Assembly: GCF_900155575.1 (NCBI RefSeq)
Contig: NZ_LT706966.1
Span: 1,451,425-1,515,424 of the forward strand
Length of the DNA stretch: 64,000 nucleotides
From: Actinotignum timonense
GTDB lineage: Bacteria; Actinomycetota; Actinomycetes; Actinomycetales; Actinomycetaceae
Direction of reading: 5' to 3'
Shown: piece after piece, positions 54,696 through 63,171 of the stretch
Numbering within the stretch: position 1 is the stretch's first letter
How the letters are laid out: each line of letters starts with the position of its first letter
Notes under the pieces: generated by a model
Seen by the model: the letters and a program-made list of their open reading frames with translations, nothing else
What the model was told of the DNA's origin: nothing
Database searches by the model: none
Program-made: the position numbers and the translations under genes

Positions 54696-55979
54696 GTGAG
54701 TAAGATTACCGGCGTAAAAACGTACGATTTTCGATTCCCCACATCTAACACGCTCTCTGGCTCGGATGCGATGAATCCCGACCCTGACTACTCGTCGGCT
54801 TATGTGGAGATTTCTACTGATGCTGATGATGGAATTATCGGTGTTGGGTTTGTGTTCACCATTGGTCGTGGAAATGATGTTGTTTGCGCGGCAATGAACT
54901 CTATGGCTCACACGCTCGTCGGGCGTAATGTTGAAGAGCTGCTCGACAATATGCGACTCGCGTGGGATCTGCTCGTAGGGGATTCCCAACTGCGGTGGCT
55001 TGGTCCCGAGAAGGGCGTGGAGCATATGGCTATCGGTGCATTGCTCTCAGCGCTTTGGGATATTAAAGCCAAGCGTGCTGGAAAGCCTCTGTGGCGCCTG
55101 CTGGGTGAAATGGAACCGGAAGAGTTGGTCGCAACTCTTGATTTCCGTTATCTTTCTGATGCGCTTCGTCCTGAAGAAGCTATTGAGTTCCTAAAGGACG
55201 GTCAGCGTGGTAAGCAAGAAAGAATTGCCAACCTTCTTGAAAATGGCTACCCCGGGTATTCCACTGCCGCGGGTTGGCTAGGGTACTCAGATGAAAAGAT
55301 GGTCTCGCTGTGTAAGGAAGAGACTCAAGAAAAAGGGTTTAAGCTTATCAAGCTGAAGGTGGGGCGCCGCGTCGAGGATGATATTCGGCGTCTTGGGTTA
55401 GCTCGCGAAGCGATTGGTCCCGATGTAAAGTTGGCTGTTGATGCTAACCAGGTGTGGGACGTTCCTGATGCGATTTCTTGGATTAACGAATTCCATGATT
55501 TCGATTTGGCTTGGGTTGAAGAGCCGACTTCGCCGGATGATGTGGTGGGACACGCAACCATTGCACGCGCTATTAATCCGATTCCTGTAGCAACTGGCGA
55601 ACATATGCAGAACAGGATCATGTTCAAGCAGTATCTCCAAATGAATGCGTTTGGAATCATGCAGATTGATGCAACCCGTGTTGCGGGCCCGCAGGAACTG
55701 GTTATCGAATACCTGCTTGCCAAGAAGTTTAATAAGCCTGTCTGCCCGCACGCTGGCGGCGTTGGCCTATGCGAAGCTGTGGCGCACTTTGCGATGTTTG
55801 ATTACGTCGCGGTATCCGGAACTATGGAGAACCGGTTGATTGAGTACGTTGATAACCAACATGAACACTTTGTGCACCCGACAGTTATCAAGAATGGCAA
55901 CTATATGCCGCAAACGGCTCCCGGCAACGGTGCTGAGATGACTCAGGCAACCGCTGAAAAGTACCTCTACCGAGGCTAA
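54696..55979 (+). CDS. L-fuconate dehydratase (enolase superfamily)
   Basis: 427 residues from GTG 54696, with AAAGGAG upstream. Enolase-superfamily residues: KLIKLKVGRRVEDD (catalytic Lys, about 220), AVDANQVWD (about 247), AWVEEPTSPDD (about 273), ATGEHMQNR (about 300), and PHAGGVGLCE near the C-terminus. These, and the length, fit the fuconate dehydratase group (related to human ENOSF1), which forms 2-keto-3-deoxy-L-fuconate. Divergent from the IclR gene; a GntP permease follows. Codon use is AT-richer than the housekeeping genes, which suggests acquisition. Confidence 0.85.
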   Translation: MSKITGVKTYDFRFPTSNTLSGSDAMNPDPDYSSAYVEISTDADDGIIGVGFVFTIGRGNDVVCAAMNSMAHTLVGRNVEELLDNMRLAWDLLVGDSQLRWLGPEKGVEHMAIGALLSALWDIKAKRAGKPLWRLLGEMEPEELVATLDFRYLSDALRPEEAIEFLKDGQRGKQERIANLLENGYPGYSTAAGWLGYSDEKMVSLCKEETQEKGFKLIKLKVGRRVEDDIRRLGLAREAIGPDVKLAVDANQVWDVPDAISWINEFHDFDLAWVEEPTSPDDVVGHATIARAINPIPVATGEHMQNRIMFKQYLQMNAFGIMQIDATRVAGPQELVIEYLLAKKFNKPVCPHAGGVGLCEAVAHFAMFDYVAVSGTMENRLIEYVDNQHEHFVHPTVIKNGNYMPQTAPGNGAEMTQATAEKYLYRG

Positions 55980-56001
55980 TTCTCCCGGGAAAACCACGTT
56001 C

Positions 56002-56081
56002 CACTGCCGCACGCGGGCTAAATAAATAGCTGTCGCTGCTTGCTATTGGTAATCCATTTGGATTCCCCGCGTGCGGCAGTG
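56002..56081 (+). promoter_or_regulatory. Long-range hairpin in the dehydratase-permease spacer
   Basis: Perfect 16-bp arms (CACTGCCGCACGCGGG and complement; 56002-56017 and 56066-56081) enclose a 48-nt AT-rich loop. It follows the dehydratase stop by 22 nt and ends 34 nt before the permease ATG. There is no T-run, so an mRNA stability or partial termination element is more likely than a full stop. Confidence 0.55.
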
Positions 56082-56115
56082 CGGACGCTGCACTCGTCAG
56101 AAAAAGGAAATATAG

Positions 56116-57573
56116 ATGAATGCTTTACTTGTAGGTGTGAGTCAGCTACAAAGCTCAATACCCCAGGGACTTTTACCTTTCGCTCGCGATATCCCGGAAG
56201 TAAGTCTTAACCCGGCAGCGCTTCTCATCAGTATCGTAACCGGCGTTGCCATCCTCATTATTTTGGTTAGCTGGGCGAAAGTTCACCCCTTCCTCGCGAT
56301 TATGCTTGCGGCCCTGATTACCGGAATTGGGTCCGGGTTCGGGCTGATGAACACCGTCCACGCCTTCCTTGACGGCTTTGGAGACACCACTAAAAGTGTC
56401 GGTATCTTAGTCGGTATCGGTGCAATGCTGGGTGCGGTTTTGATGGTAACGGGAGCGACCGGCGTTTTAGTTGACGTTCTGATTTCGAAGTCGTCTCGCA
56501 AGATGCTCCCTTGGACTATGGCTCTCATCGGGTCTCTTATTGGGTTGCCCCTGTTCTTTGATGTTGGACTGATCATCATGGCTCCGGTGATCATCATGGT
56601 TACGCGGAAATCTAAGATGCCCCTTATGATGATCGCGATGCCAGCCCTGGCGGGCCTTTGTGCGATGCAGGCACTCGTTCCTCCACACCCCGGGCCCACC
56701 GCCGCTCTCCAAACCTTTGAGAATGGTTCCATGGGTATCACGATGGGTATGGGCATTGTCCTTGCTATTCCTCTCGTTATTATCTGCGGACCGCTGTTCG
56801 CGAAGTACTCGACGCGTATCGTGCCGCGTGGTGCGCCGGACACGTTCGCTATGGCGGATAAAGAGGACGGTGTTGAAGGTCGTCGTAAGCCTTCCTTCGG
56901 GTTGTCTCTGCTTTGTGTCACCATGCCGGCCATTCTTCTCTTGATCACTTCAATTATCATGATGGTCCGCCCTGACCTTCACGATTCCAAGGAAATGGGT
57001 GCTCAGATTTTGCAGTTTATCGGGAATCCCGAGATTGCCCTTCTGATTTCACTGGTATTTGCATCTCTCACGCTTTTCGTTACGACAAGGTACCCGTGGG
57101 AAAAGCTCAACGATGAAGCCGGGAAATCGTTACGTCCCATTGCTGGAATTGTATTTATCCTCGGAGCTGGTGGCGGTTTCAAGAACCTTCTGATTGATAC
57201 CGGCATTGGAGATATGATCACTAAGTTTGTAGAAAACACAAATATATCGATCATCTTGATCGCTTGGGTGATTGCGGTGTTCGTGCGTGTGGCTACAGGA
57301 TCCTCGACCGTTTCGGCCATTACTACGGCCGGCATTCTGGAGCCGACAGCCACTGCGCTTGCTTATGATCCGATCCAAACAGGTCTTCTTGTCCTTGCAA
57401 TCGGTGCTGGGTCGTTTATTTTCTCCTTCGTAAACGATGCGGGCCTTTGGCTGGTAAAGGAATACTTCGGGTTCACTCTTCCCGAGATGTTTAAGACCTG
57501 GACAGTGATGACATGTTTGATCTCCATTGTTGGGCTAGTTCTGGTTTGGGGTCTTGGACTCTTCCTGTTGTAG
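56116..57573 (+). CDS. GntP-family sugar acid:H+ symporter
   Basis: 485 residues, AAAAGGAAA upstream. About 12-13 membrane segments with family stretches LIGSLIGLPLFFDVGLIIMAP, MQALVPPHPGPTAAL, VFILGAGGGFKNLLIDTGIG and RVATGSSTVSAITTAG. It should import gluconate or, from its neighbours, fuconate. A strong terminator follows. It has an N-terminal extension of about 30 residues before the first membrane segment. Confidence 0.9.
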   Translation: MNALLVGVSQLQSSIPQGLLPFARDIPEVSLNPAALLISIVTGVAILIILVSWAKVHPFLAIMLAALITGIGSGFGLMNTVHAFLDGFGDTTKSVGILVGIGAMLGAVLMVTGATGVLVDVLISKSSRKMLPWTMALIGSLIGLPLFFDVGLIIMAPVIIMVTRKSKMPLMMIAMPALAGLCAMQALVPPHPGPTAALQTFENGSMGITMGMGIVLAIPLVIICGPLFAKYSTRIVPRGAPDTFAMADKEDGVEGRRKPSFGLSLLCVTMPAILLLITSIIMMVRPDLHDSKEMGAQILQFIGNPEIALLISLVFASLTLFVTTRYPWEKLNDEAGKSLRPIAGIVFILGAGGGFKNLLIDTGIGDMITKFVENTNISIILIAWVIAVFVRVATGSSTVSAITTAGILEPTATALAYDPIQTGLLVLAIGAGSFIFSFVNDAGLWLVKEYFGFTLPEMFKTWTVMTCLISIVGLVLVWGLGLFLL

Positions 57574-57612
57574 TGTAAATTCAATAATTTGAATTGGTCC
57601 TAACGTAGGGCT

Positions 57613-57657
57613 ATCGCTGGCCGGCGTGTTCAATGATTCAGCGCGCCGGTCAGCGAT
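57613..57657 (+). terminator. Hairpin terminator after the GntP permease
   Basis: A 14-bp stem with one G-T pair (ATCGCTGGCCGGCG and partner) and a 17-nt loop, followed by GTTTCC. It ends 18 bp before the IS3-family element. Confidence 0.8.
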
Positions 57658-57675
57658 GTTTCCTACGGTACTTAT

Positions 57676-59159
57676 GGGGGTGCGGACGGTTTCCTAGAGA
57701 TTTTTAAGGAGAACGTTCAATGAGTAAGCGTACGTACACGAGAGAGCAGATCCGTAAAGCCCTCACCACCTACCAACGCACGCAATCGGTAACCGCCACA
57801 GTCCGTAAACTGGGCTACCCAGGCCGAGACACGCTCTACAAATGGATCCGGAATAGCAACGAGAAACCAGAGCAGAGAAAACCGAAGAAACACGCCCCTA
57901 ACCAGAAAATATCAACGGACGTGAAAGTAACTGCCTGCAAGCGATTCCGCAGCGGGGAAAACGCCTACACTATCGCCCAGGATCTAGGAATCGTGAACTG
58001 CACAAACATCTATGCTTGGGTTAAAAAGTGGGATGCGGAAGGCAGTCTAGGACTCATGAACGAGAAAGAATGCGACCAGATCAAAGCGAAAACCCGCCAC
58101 CAACTGGAAGCCCAGCTACCCCAAGACCCGGAAGAATTACGTGCTCTTGTAGCCGATTTAATCGTGCAGAAACGCGTCTTGAAAGCCCAGCTCGAGCTAG
58201 CAAAAAAAGGAAAAGCCCGCACAGGCGGGCGCAGTGAAGCGGTAGAGAAAACACGGGTAGCTAACCAGCTACGCTCTACCACGCCGCTAGCCATGGTCTT
58301 AGATACCTTGGATTTGCCGGCAAGCTCGTACTATTACACCGCTAAACAGCTAGAGCGGCCTGACAAGCATGCTCGCTTGCGTGAGTTGATCGCTCAGATC
58401 GCGCGCGAGGGCTTGTATACGTATGGGTATCGGCGTATCCGTTTAGCGCTTAGAAAGCTTGGGTATGTGGTCTCGGAGAAAGTCATCCAGCGCTTGATGC
58501 GGGAAGAGGAAATCCCGGTCAGGTATGCCAAAGCACGCCGGAAGTACTCTAGTTACGGCGGGGAGATCAGCCCGGCACCGGAAAACCTAGTCGAGCGTGA
58601 CTTCCACGCTGATGAGCCCGGACGGCTTTGGCTCACGGATATCAGCGAGTTCCACGCAGCTAACGGGAAGGTTTATCTCTCCCCGATTATTGACTGTTAT
58701 GACGGGAAAGTCGTGGCGTATACGAGGGGATTACACCCAACCTCAGTGTTGGCTGATTCCTCCCTTGAAAACGCCCTGGCAACCCTCCCGCACCAGCGTC
58801 TAAACGAGCTACAAGCCGGCCAGAGTGAGCATCCACTCGTGATCCATTCGGATCGGGGAGTCCACTACCGGTCTGTGTCCTGGATTGAGCTTACGCGGCG
58901 TTACGGGTTGACGCGGTCGATGTCGAAGAAGGGGTGTAGTCCGGATAATTCTGCTTGTGAGGGGTTTTTCGGGCGGATGAAAACCGAGATTTATCACGGG
59001 AAGAAGTGGGCTACAACCGATGAGTTATGCGAGGCGATAGACGAGTATATGTTCTTCTATAACCAGAAGCGTATTACCTTGAAGTTCGATGGTTTAACGA
59101 TTGTGGAGCATCGTCAAGCGGTTTTAAGCGATAATGTCCAATAAACAGTCCGCAGCCCC
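57676..59159 (+). mobile_element. Complete IS3-family insertion sequence, 1484 bp
   Basis: Imperfect inverted ends GGGGGTGCGGACGGTTT (left) and the complement of GGGGCTGCGGACTGTTT (right) flank one transposase frame. A 3-bp direct repeat TAT lies on both sides (57673-57675 and 59160-59162), the target duplication size usual for IS3. The element appears intact and recent. Confidence 0.8.
57720..59144 (+). CDS. IS3-family transposase, single uninterrupted frame
   Basis: 474 residues, AAGGAG before the ATG. N-terminal helix-turn-helix regions (SVTATVRKLGYPGRDTLYKW, NAYTIAQDLGIVNCTNIYAW) and a coiled/zipper region are followed by an HTH_21 domain (YTYGYRRIRLALRKLGY) and an rve catalytic core with the DDE residues in WLTDISEF, IHSDRGVHY and CEGFFGRMKTE. 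Most IS3 members split this into two frames joined by frameshifting; here it is one frame, as in some IS150/IS3411-like relatives. Confidence 0.92.
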   Translation: MSKRTYTREQIRKALTTYQRTQSVTATVRKLGYPGRDTLYKWIRNSNEKPEQRKPKKHAPNQKISTDVKVTACKRFRSGENAYTIAQDLGIVNCTNIYAWVKKWDAEGSLGLMNEKECDQIKAKTRHQLEAQLPQDPEELRALVADLIVQKRVLKAQLELAKKGKARTGGRSEAVEKTRVANQLRSTTPLAMVLDTLDLPASSYYYTAKQLERPDKHARLRELIAQIAREGLYTYGYRRIRLALRKLGYVVSEKVIQRLMREEEIPVRYAKARRKYSSYGGEISPAPENLVERDFHADEPGRLWLTDISEFHAANGKVYLSPIIDCYDGKVVAYTRGLHPTSVLADSSLENALATLPHQRLNELQAGQSEHPLVIHSDRGVHYRSVSWIELTRRYGLTRSMSKKGCSPDNSACEGFFGRMKTEIYHGKKWATTDELCEAIDEYMFFYNQKRITLKFDGLTIVEHRQAVLSDNVQ

Positions 59160-59288
59160 TATTGTCTTCTAGTGTTTTGCGCGGGTATGGATTCGCATTC
59201 CTCCTGTTATCGTTCGAAGTAAGTCGCAATGATGCGTGAGACATGGAAATGGGTAGCTTTTATTTGCCCAAACCTGGAAGGGGTTGGA

Positions 59289-60179
59289 ATGTTTTCTGGT
59301 GTGTATTGCCCGTCGGTCACGTTGATCGACGATTCGGGTGCGATTGATTATCCGGCGATGGCTGCCCATATTGATCGTCTTGCCGAGTCCGGGCTCAACG
59401 GGGTGCTCTTCTTCGGCTCGATTGGGGAGTTTTTCTCTTTCTCCACTGAGGAGAAGGCCGAGTTCTTGAAGTTCGCGGTCAAGCAGGCCGCGGGGCGTTT
59501 CCAGGTGTTGGCCGGTGTGAGCGCGGCGCGTTTGGGTGAGGTGCTGGAGAATATCGCGGCTGCTGAGGCGGCTGGTGTGGATGGGGTGGTGGCCCTCCCG
59601 CCGTTCTATTTCGGGCATTCGCACGGGCGGGCGCTTGATTTTTATGACGCTGTTGCGGGCGCGACGGCCCTTCCTGTTATGCTCTATAACTTCCCGGAGC
59701 GCACGGGTGCGGATTTAACTCCGGAATTGGTGGCTGAGCTGGCTGCCCGGCACGAAAATATTGTGGCGCTCAAGGATACGGTGGATACCCAGAGTCATAC
59801 GCGGCGGGTGATTCGCGAGGTGCGGAAGGTGCGCCCGGATTTCGCGGTGCTTTCTGGTTTTGATGAGTATTACATTGGGAATCGGGTGTGTGGCGGGGCC
59901 GGGGTGCTCTCTGGCTTGACGAATTTGATTCCGGAGGTGTTTGCGGCGATGCATGCGGCGTATGAGGCCGGGGATGTTACGCGCGCGGCTGCGGAGCTCG
60001 AAAAGATTACGCGTTTGGCTGCGGTGTATGAGATTGGTGATATTTTCATTGCTGCGATTAAGGAGGGTGTGCGTTTGTGCGGGGTGGAGTGCTCGCCGTT
60101 GATGCGTGCCCCGCAGGTCCCGTTGAGTGCGGAGGATTCGGAGAAAATCGCGACGCTGCTGCGCGACGTACGCGCATAG
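59289..60179 (+). CDS. DapA-superfamily aldolase/lyase, probably for 2-keto-3-deoxy sugar acids
   Basis: 296 residues from the ATG at 59289, which has AAGGGG upstream; an in-frame ATG at 59229 lacks a site. The Schiff-base Lys is K162 (VALKDTVD) and the partner Tyr is Y133 (LYNFPERTG), both at the classical DapA positions. GSIGEFFSF replaces the GTTGE motif of true dihydrodipicolinate synthases, so a sugar-acid aldolase is more likely. With the fuconate dehydratase it could cleave the dehydrated product; the IS3 element and a terminator now separate them, so it needs its own promoter. Confidence 0.85.
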   Translation: MFSGVYCPSVTLIDDSGAIDYPAMAAHIDRLAESGLNGVLFFGSIGEFFSFSTEEKAEFLKFAVKQAAGRFQVLAGVSAARLGEVLENIAAAEAAGVDGVVALPPFYFGHSHGRALDFYDAVAGATALPVMLYNFPERTGADLTPELVAELAARHENIVALKDTVDTQSHTRRVIREVRKVRPDFAVLSGFDEYYIGNRVCGGAGVLSGLTNLIPEVFAAMHAAYEAGDVTRAAAELEKITRLAAVYEIGDIFIAAIKEGVRLCGVECSPLMRAPQVPLSAEDSEKIATLLRDVRA

Positions 60180-60212
60180 ATTTAGCCGACAAGTTTCTAT
60201 TTTTCAAAAGCT

Positions 60213-60252
60213 GGGCGTTCCGGTCTGACGCACTCTAAAGGCCGGAACGCCC
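60213..60252 (+). terminator. Hairpin terminator after the DapA-family gene
   Basis: Perfect 11-bp stem (GGGCGTTCCGG and complement), 18-nt loop, followed by TTGTATTC. Confidence 0.8.
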
Positions 60253-60339
60253 TTGTATTCTACCTGTTTTCTTGGATGTGAAAGATGAGCCTGATGATTG
60301 GGGCTCAGACCAATTAGGAGCTGTTAGAATTTACGCGCT

Positions 60340-60413
60340 GCCCCCGTAGCTCAGCAGGTTAGAGCAGTGGACTCATAATCCATCGGTCGCGGGTTCAAGT
60401 CCTGCCGGGGGCA
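60340..60413 (+). tRNA. tRNA with CAU anticodon (elongator Met or Ile2)
   Basis: All arms pair: acceptor GCCCCCG/CGGGGGC, D-stem GCTC/GAGC, anticodon stem GTGGA/TCCAT around loop CTCATAA, T-stem GCGGG/CCTGC with loop TTCAAGT, discriminator A. CCA is not encoded. C4-G69 and C5-G68 are features TilS uses to pick tRNA-Ile2, so the Ile2(k2CAU) assignment is a real alternative to elongator Met. Confidence 0.93.
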
Positions 60414-60632
60414 CTATGTGATGTCCCGCGTCATAGTTCCGCCAGCTACGTGGGATTTTCGTGTATTTGGACTTGGAGTTCATTGACTTTTTAGACGAGG
60501 AGTCCAGTAGCTTCTTCGACAATATATCCACCTACTTTTGACACGGTTACCCGGCCAGTGGTCGGCCTGTGGGGTGGCAGTAACGCCGACCGCCGGCGAG
60601 TGTTGAGTGGTGGTATCGGTAGGGATGCTTGG

Positions 60633-60757
60633 GCGCCGGGCGAGATTGCCTGTTCGGTGAGGGGGTGCAGTTTTGGTTGCGCTGGGTGTGCATTTTCCTT
60701 GCGCTAGGCATGCAATTCGTATTGCGCTAGGCGTGCAGTTTTAACTTGCGTTTGACA
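60633..60757 (+). mobile_element. Solo IS-end-like element, copy B (4 internal units)
   Basis: Matches the element at 47005-47084 in opposite orientation. Units start at GTGCAGTTTTGG, GTGCATTTTCC, TGCAATTCGTA and GTGCAGTTTTAAC, each followed by TTGCG(CTRGG), about 23 bp apart. The end is TTGCGTTTGACA. No transposase nearby. Confidence 0.6.
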
Positions 60758-60840
60758 ATCGCGTAAGACGCGCGGATTTAACTCGTGCTTGACGCCCACG
60801 GAAGCATTTCATTCAGGGGGGTGCGTGAGGAAGTTAAACA

Positions 60841-60886
60841 TGTACGCACCCGTGGTGGGTGTAGATCCAGCCCGCGGGTGCGTACA
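60841..60886 (-). terminator. Hairpin terminator downstream of the second GntP gene
   Basis: A 15-bp stem with one G-T pair (TGTACGCACCCG core) and a 16-nt loop, 25 bp past the stop of the minus-strand permease. Confidence 0.75.
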
Positions 60887-60910
60887 CGTGGTTTTGTGAG
60901 TTTGAGTTTT

Positions 60911-62278
60911 CTAGACGATGAGGTAGACCAGGGAGCAGAAACCGAAGGATACGAGGGATATTACTGAGGTGAACGTGGTCCACATCTTCAGATTCGTTTT
61001 CGTATCTACTTGCAGGAAGCCACCTACTAGCCAGAACCCGGAATCGTTGACGTGGGAAGCGAAGAAGGATCCTGCTCCCATCGCCACCACGACGAGCGCG
61101 GTTTGGATGTCATTGAGTCCGGCACCCGACACGGTAGCCGCGAGCAAGGCCGCGGTGGTTTGGATGGCCACGGTTGCTGAGCCTTGCGCGACTCGTAGTG
61201 CCAGGGAGATAAGGTAGGCAGCCAGGAGCAAGGGAATACCAAGATCGGCTAGCGTGTTAGCAAGCGCGGTACCGATACCGGTTTCGCGTAACACGGAACC
61301 GAACATGCCACCAGCACCGGCGACCATGACGATCGCGGCTACTGATTTGAACCCGGCGTCGTTGATCTTATCGATATTCTTCCAGGGTACTTTACGTACA
61401 TAACCCAAAATGATTGAAGCTACGAGTGCGGTAACGAACAGGGCGACAGCGGTTTCACCGAAGAATTTCAGGGCGCTTGCCCAGGCAGCGTTTTCCGGGA
61501 TGATTCCAGCTGATTGAAGGGTACTGGTGACCGTGTTACCGGTAATCAACAAGATCGGGAGCATGAGGATGAAGAGAACGGTCGCGAAGGCGGGTTCTTT
61601 CCCGGGTAGTTCACGCCCGGATTCTTTCGATCCGAGAACGTTAGGGATGGGAACATCAAACCGCTTGGAGAGCCACAATGCGAAGCGGTAGCCGGCCAGG
61701 TACCAGGTGGGAATCGCGACGATCAAACCAACCAGGAGCACGGTCCCGATGTTGATGTTCATTGTGGTAGCGGCGGCTACTGGTCCGGGGTGGGGTGGCA
61801 TGAGTCCGTGCATGACCTGGAATGCGCCGGCTGCTGGTAGGGCATACAGCAAGACTGGTCCGCCCAGGCGGCGGGCAACGGAGAAGATGATCGGGAACAT
61901 GACGATGAGCCCGGCGTCGAAGAAAATCGGGAAGCCGAACAAGAGCGAGGCTACCGAGAGGGCGAGGGGTGCTCGTTTCTCACCGAACCAACGTAGCAGG
62001 GTTTGGGCGAGTACTTCAGCGCCTCCGGATTGTTCGAGCATACGCCCGATGATTGCTCCGAACCCGATAATGAGAGCGAGTTTGCCAACGGTGCCTGAGA
62101 ACCCGGTGAGCAGCATATCGAATAGTTCGCTGACTGGGACTCCGGTAGCGATAGCAGTCAGAGCTGATACGAGGATAAGCGCAACTGTGGCGTTGACTTT
62201 GAATACGATGATGAGGAAGAGTAAAACGGCTATCGCTGCTAGAGCGATACCGAGGAGGCCTCCTGTTGTGAGAGTCAT
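60911..62278 (-). CDS. GntP-family permease, inositol-cluster linked
   Basis: 455 residues, AAGGAG before the ATG at 62278. Family stretches LLFGFPIFFDAGLIVMFPIIF, MHGLMPPHPGPVAAATTMN and RVAQGSATVAIQTTAA. It resembles the permease at 56116 in architecture but not in close sequence, so it is not a recent duplicate. Its place beside iolC and the Cgl0159-type gene suggests uptake of a sugar acid or a related polyol-derived substrate; inositol itself is usually carried by other families. Confidence 0.88.
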   Translation of the reverse strand: MTLTTGGLLGIALAAIAVLLFLIIVFKVNATVALILVSALTAIATGVPVSELFDMLLTGFSGTVGKLALIIGFGAIIGRMLEQSGGAEVLAQTLLRWFGEKRAPLALSVASLLFGFPIFFDAGLIVMFPIIFSVARRLGGPVLLYALPAAGAFQVMHGLMPPHPGPVAAATTMNINIGTVLLVGLIVAIPTWYLAGYRFALWLSKRFDVPIPNVLGSKESGRELPGKEPAFATVLFILMLPILLITGNTVTSTLQSAGIIPENAAWASALKFFGETAVALFVTALVASIILGYVRKVPWKNIDKINDAGFKSVAAIVMVAGAGGMFGSVLRETGIGTALANTLADLGIPLLLAAYLISLALRVAQGSATVAIQTTAALLAATVSGAGLNDIQTALVVVAMGAGSFFASHVNDSGFWLVGGFLQVDTKTNLKMWTTFTSVISLVSFGFCSLVYLIV

Positions 62279-62305
62279 GAGTGCTCCTTGGATATGTGGG
62301 CTTCT

Positions 62306-63169
62306 CTAGGAGAGAAGCTGGGCGGCGTTGGCCACGGCGCCTTGAACGTCGCCTGATTGTGGATAGAGCAATGACCGGCCAATGACCAGGCCGATCACGT
62401 TAGGGATCTCCAAGAGGAGAGCCCACCTGTGCAGGGTTTTAGCAGCGTCGTTGCTGACTTCCCCGCCGAGGATAACGATGGGTAGGGTAGTAGCCCGAGC
62501 GAAGCGTTCCAGGTCTGGGGTATCGGGGAGTTTGAGGACCGTGTAGGAACTATTAGCCCCCAAACCTGAAGCGATTGCTATCGAGCGGGTGACAGCATCG
62601 GTAGAAACATCATTGACGACCTGGCTGCCTTCACGCCGTGAGATGAAGGGTTCGACCATGGCGATGCGTTGGCGCCGGGCAAGGTCGGTGACTACTTTCC
62701 CGGCCATCTCTAACGTGCCAACGGTTTGTGTTTCCTGGTAGGCGATACGGAGCAGGATTTTCCCTCCTTGCAGGCCTGCTTTAGCTATCCCTTTGGCCGT
62801 ATAGCCCGTGATACGATCATCGAGTTCCCACGCGGCGCCGGCCAGTCCTGCCCGGTTCATGGACCCGTATACCCATTTGCCGTCCAGGGCTCTCAGGAGT
62901 GCGAGGTCTTCAATGATGTCGGCTGTTCCTAACAGGCCGGAAACCCCGGGCACGGCAAGCGCGTCACACAGGCGTGCGAGCAGGTCGAAACGGTCTTCCA
63001 TAGCGCGGGGGTTAGCGCCAGCCGCGAACGCGCCCCGGGCGGGGTGGTCAGCGGCCATGATAAGGAATTTCCCATTGGGTAGGAGGCTGGCGGGTTGCTC
63101 GCGTGTGAGCAAGGCTTGGTGAGCAGTGCCCGGGCAACGCCGTCCTGCAATAAGCCTGGCAATATCCAT
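62306..63169 (-). CDS. Cgl0159-type (beta/alpha)8 aldolase-like protein of inositol clusters
   Basis: 287 residues, ATG at 63169, 2 nt after the iolC stop. The sequence (FLIMAADHPARGAFAAG, VPGVSGLLGTADIIEDL, GKILLRIAYQETQT) matches the family next to iolC in the Corynebacterium glutamicum iol cluster. Related folds are the LacD/class I aldolases. It probably acts on 2-deoxy-5-keto-gluconate 6-phosphate made by IolC, in the place of IolJ (inference). The Lys-based chemistry is not certain: GGEVSNDAAKTLHRW lies near the phosphate-binding end. Confidence 0.82.
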   Translation of the reverse strand: MDIARLIAGRRCPGTAHQALLTREQPASLLPNGKFLIMAADHPARGAFAAGANPRAMEDRFDLLARLCDALAVPGVSGLLGTADIIEDLALLRALDGKWVYGSMNRAGLAGAAWELDDRITGYTAKGIAKAGLQGGKILLRIAYQETQTVGTLEMAGKVVTDLARRQRIAMVEPFISRREGSQVVNDVSTDAVTRSIAIASGLGANSSYTVLKLPDTPDLERFARATTLPIVILGGEVSNDAAKTLHRWALLLEIPNVIGLVIGRSLLYPQSGDVQGAVANAAQLLS

Positions 63170-63171
63170 GG

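Larger units (their letters stand above)
60414..60910. other. Gene-free region after the tRNA: IS-end debris and a terminator
   Basis: Holds an IS-end-like word (CTTTTGACAC, about 60535), the repeat element at 60633-60757 and a hairpin at 60841-60886. No convincing gene. It looks like the scar of a lost insertion between the tRNA and the inositol-type cluster. Confidence 0.6.

Noticed and set aside
60340-60413. tRNA used as an integration site for a genomic island
   Set aside because: No repeated 3' tRNA fragment, integrase or excisionase gene could be found in the window.
60785-60967. Short frame upstream of the second GntP terminator
   Set aside because: It runs through the terminator hairpin and into the permease end on the opposite strand.
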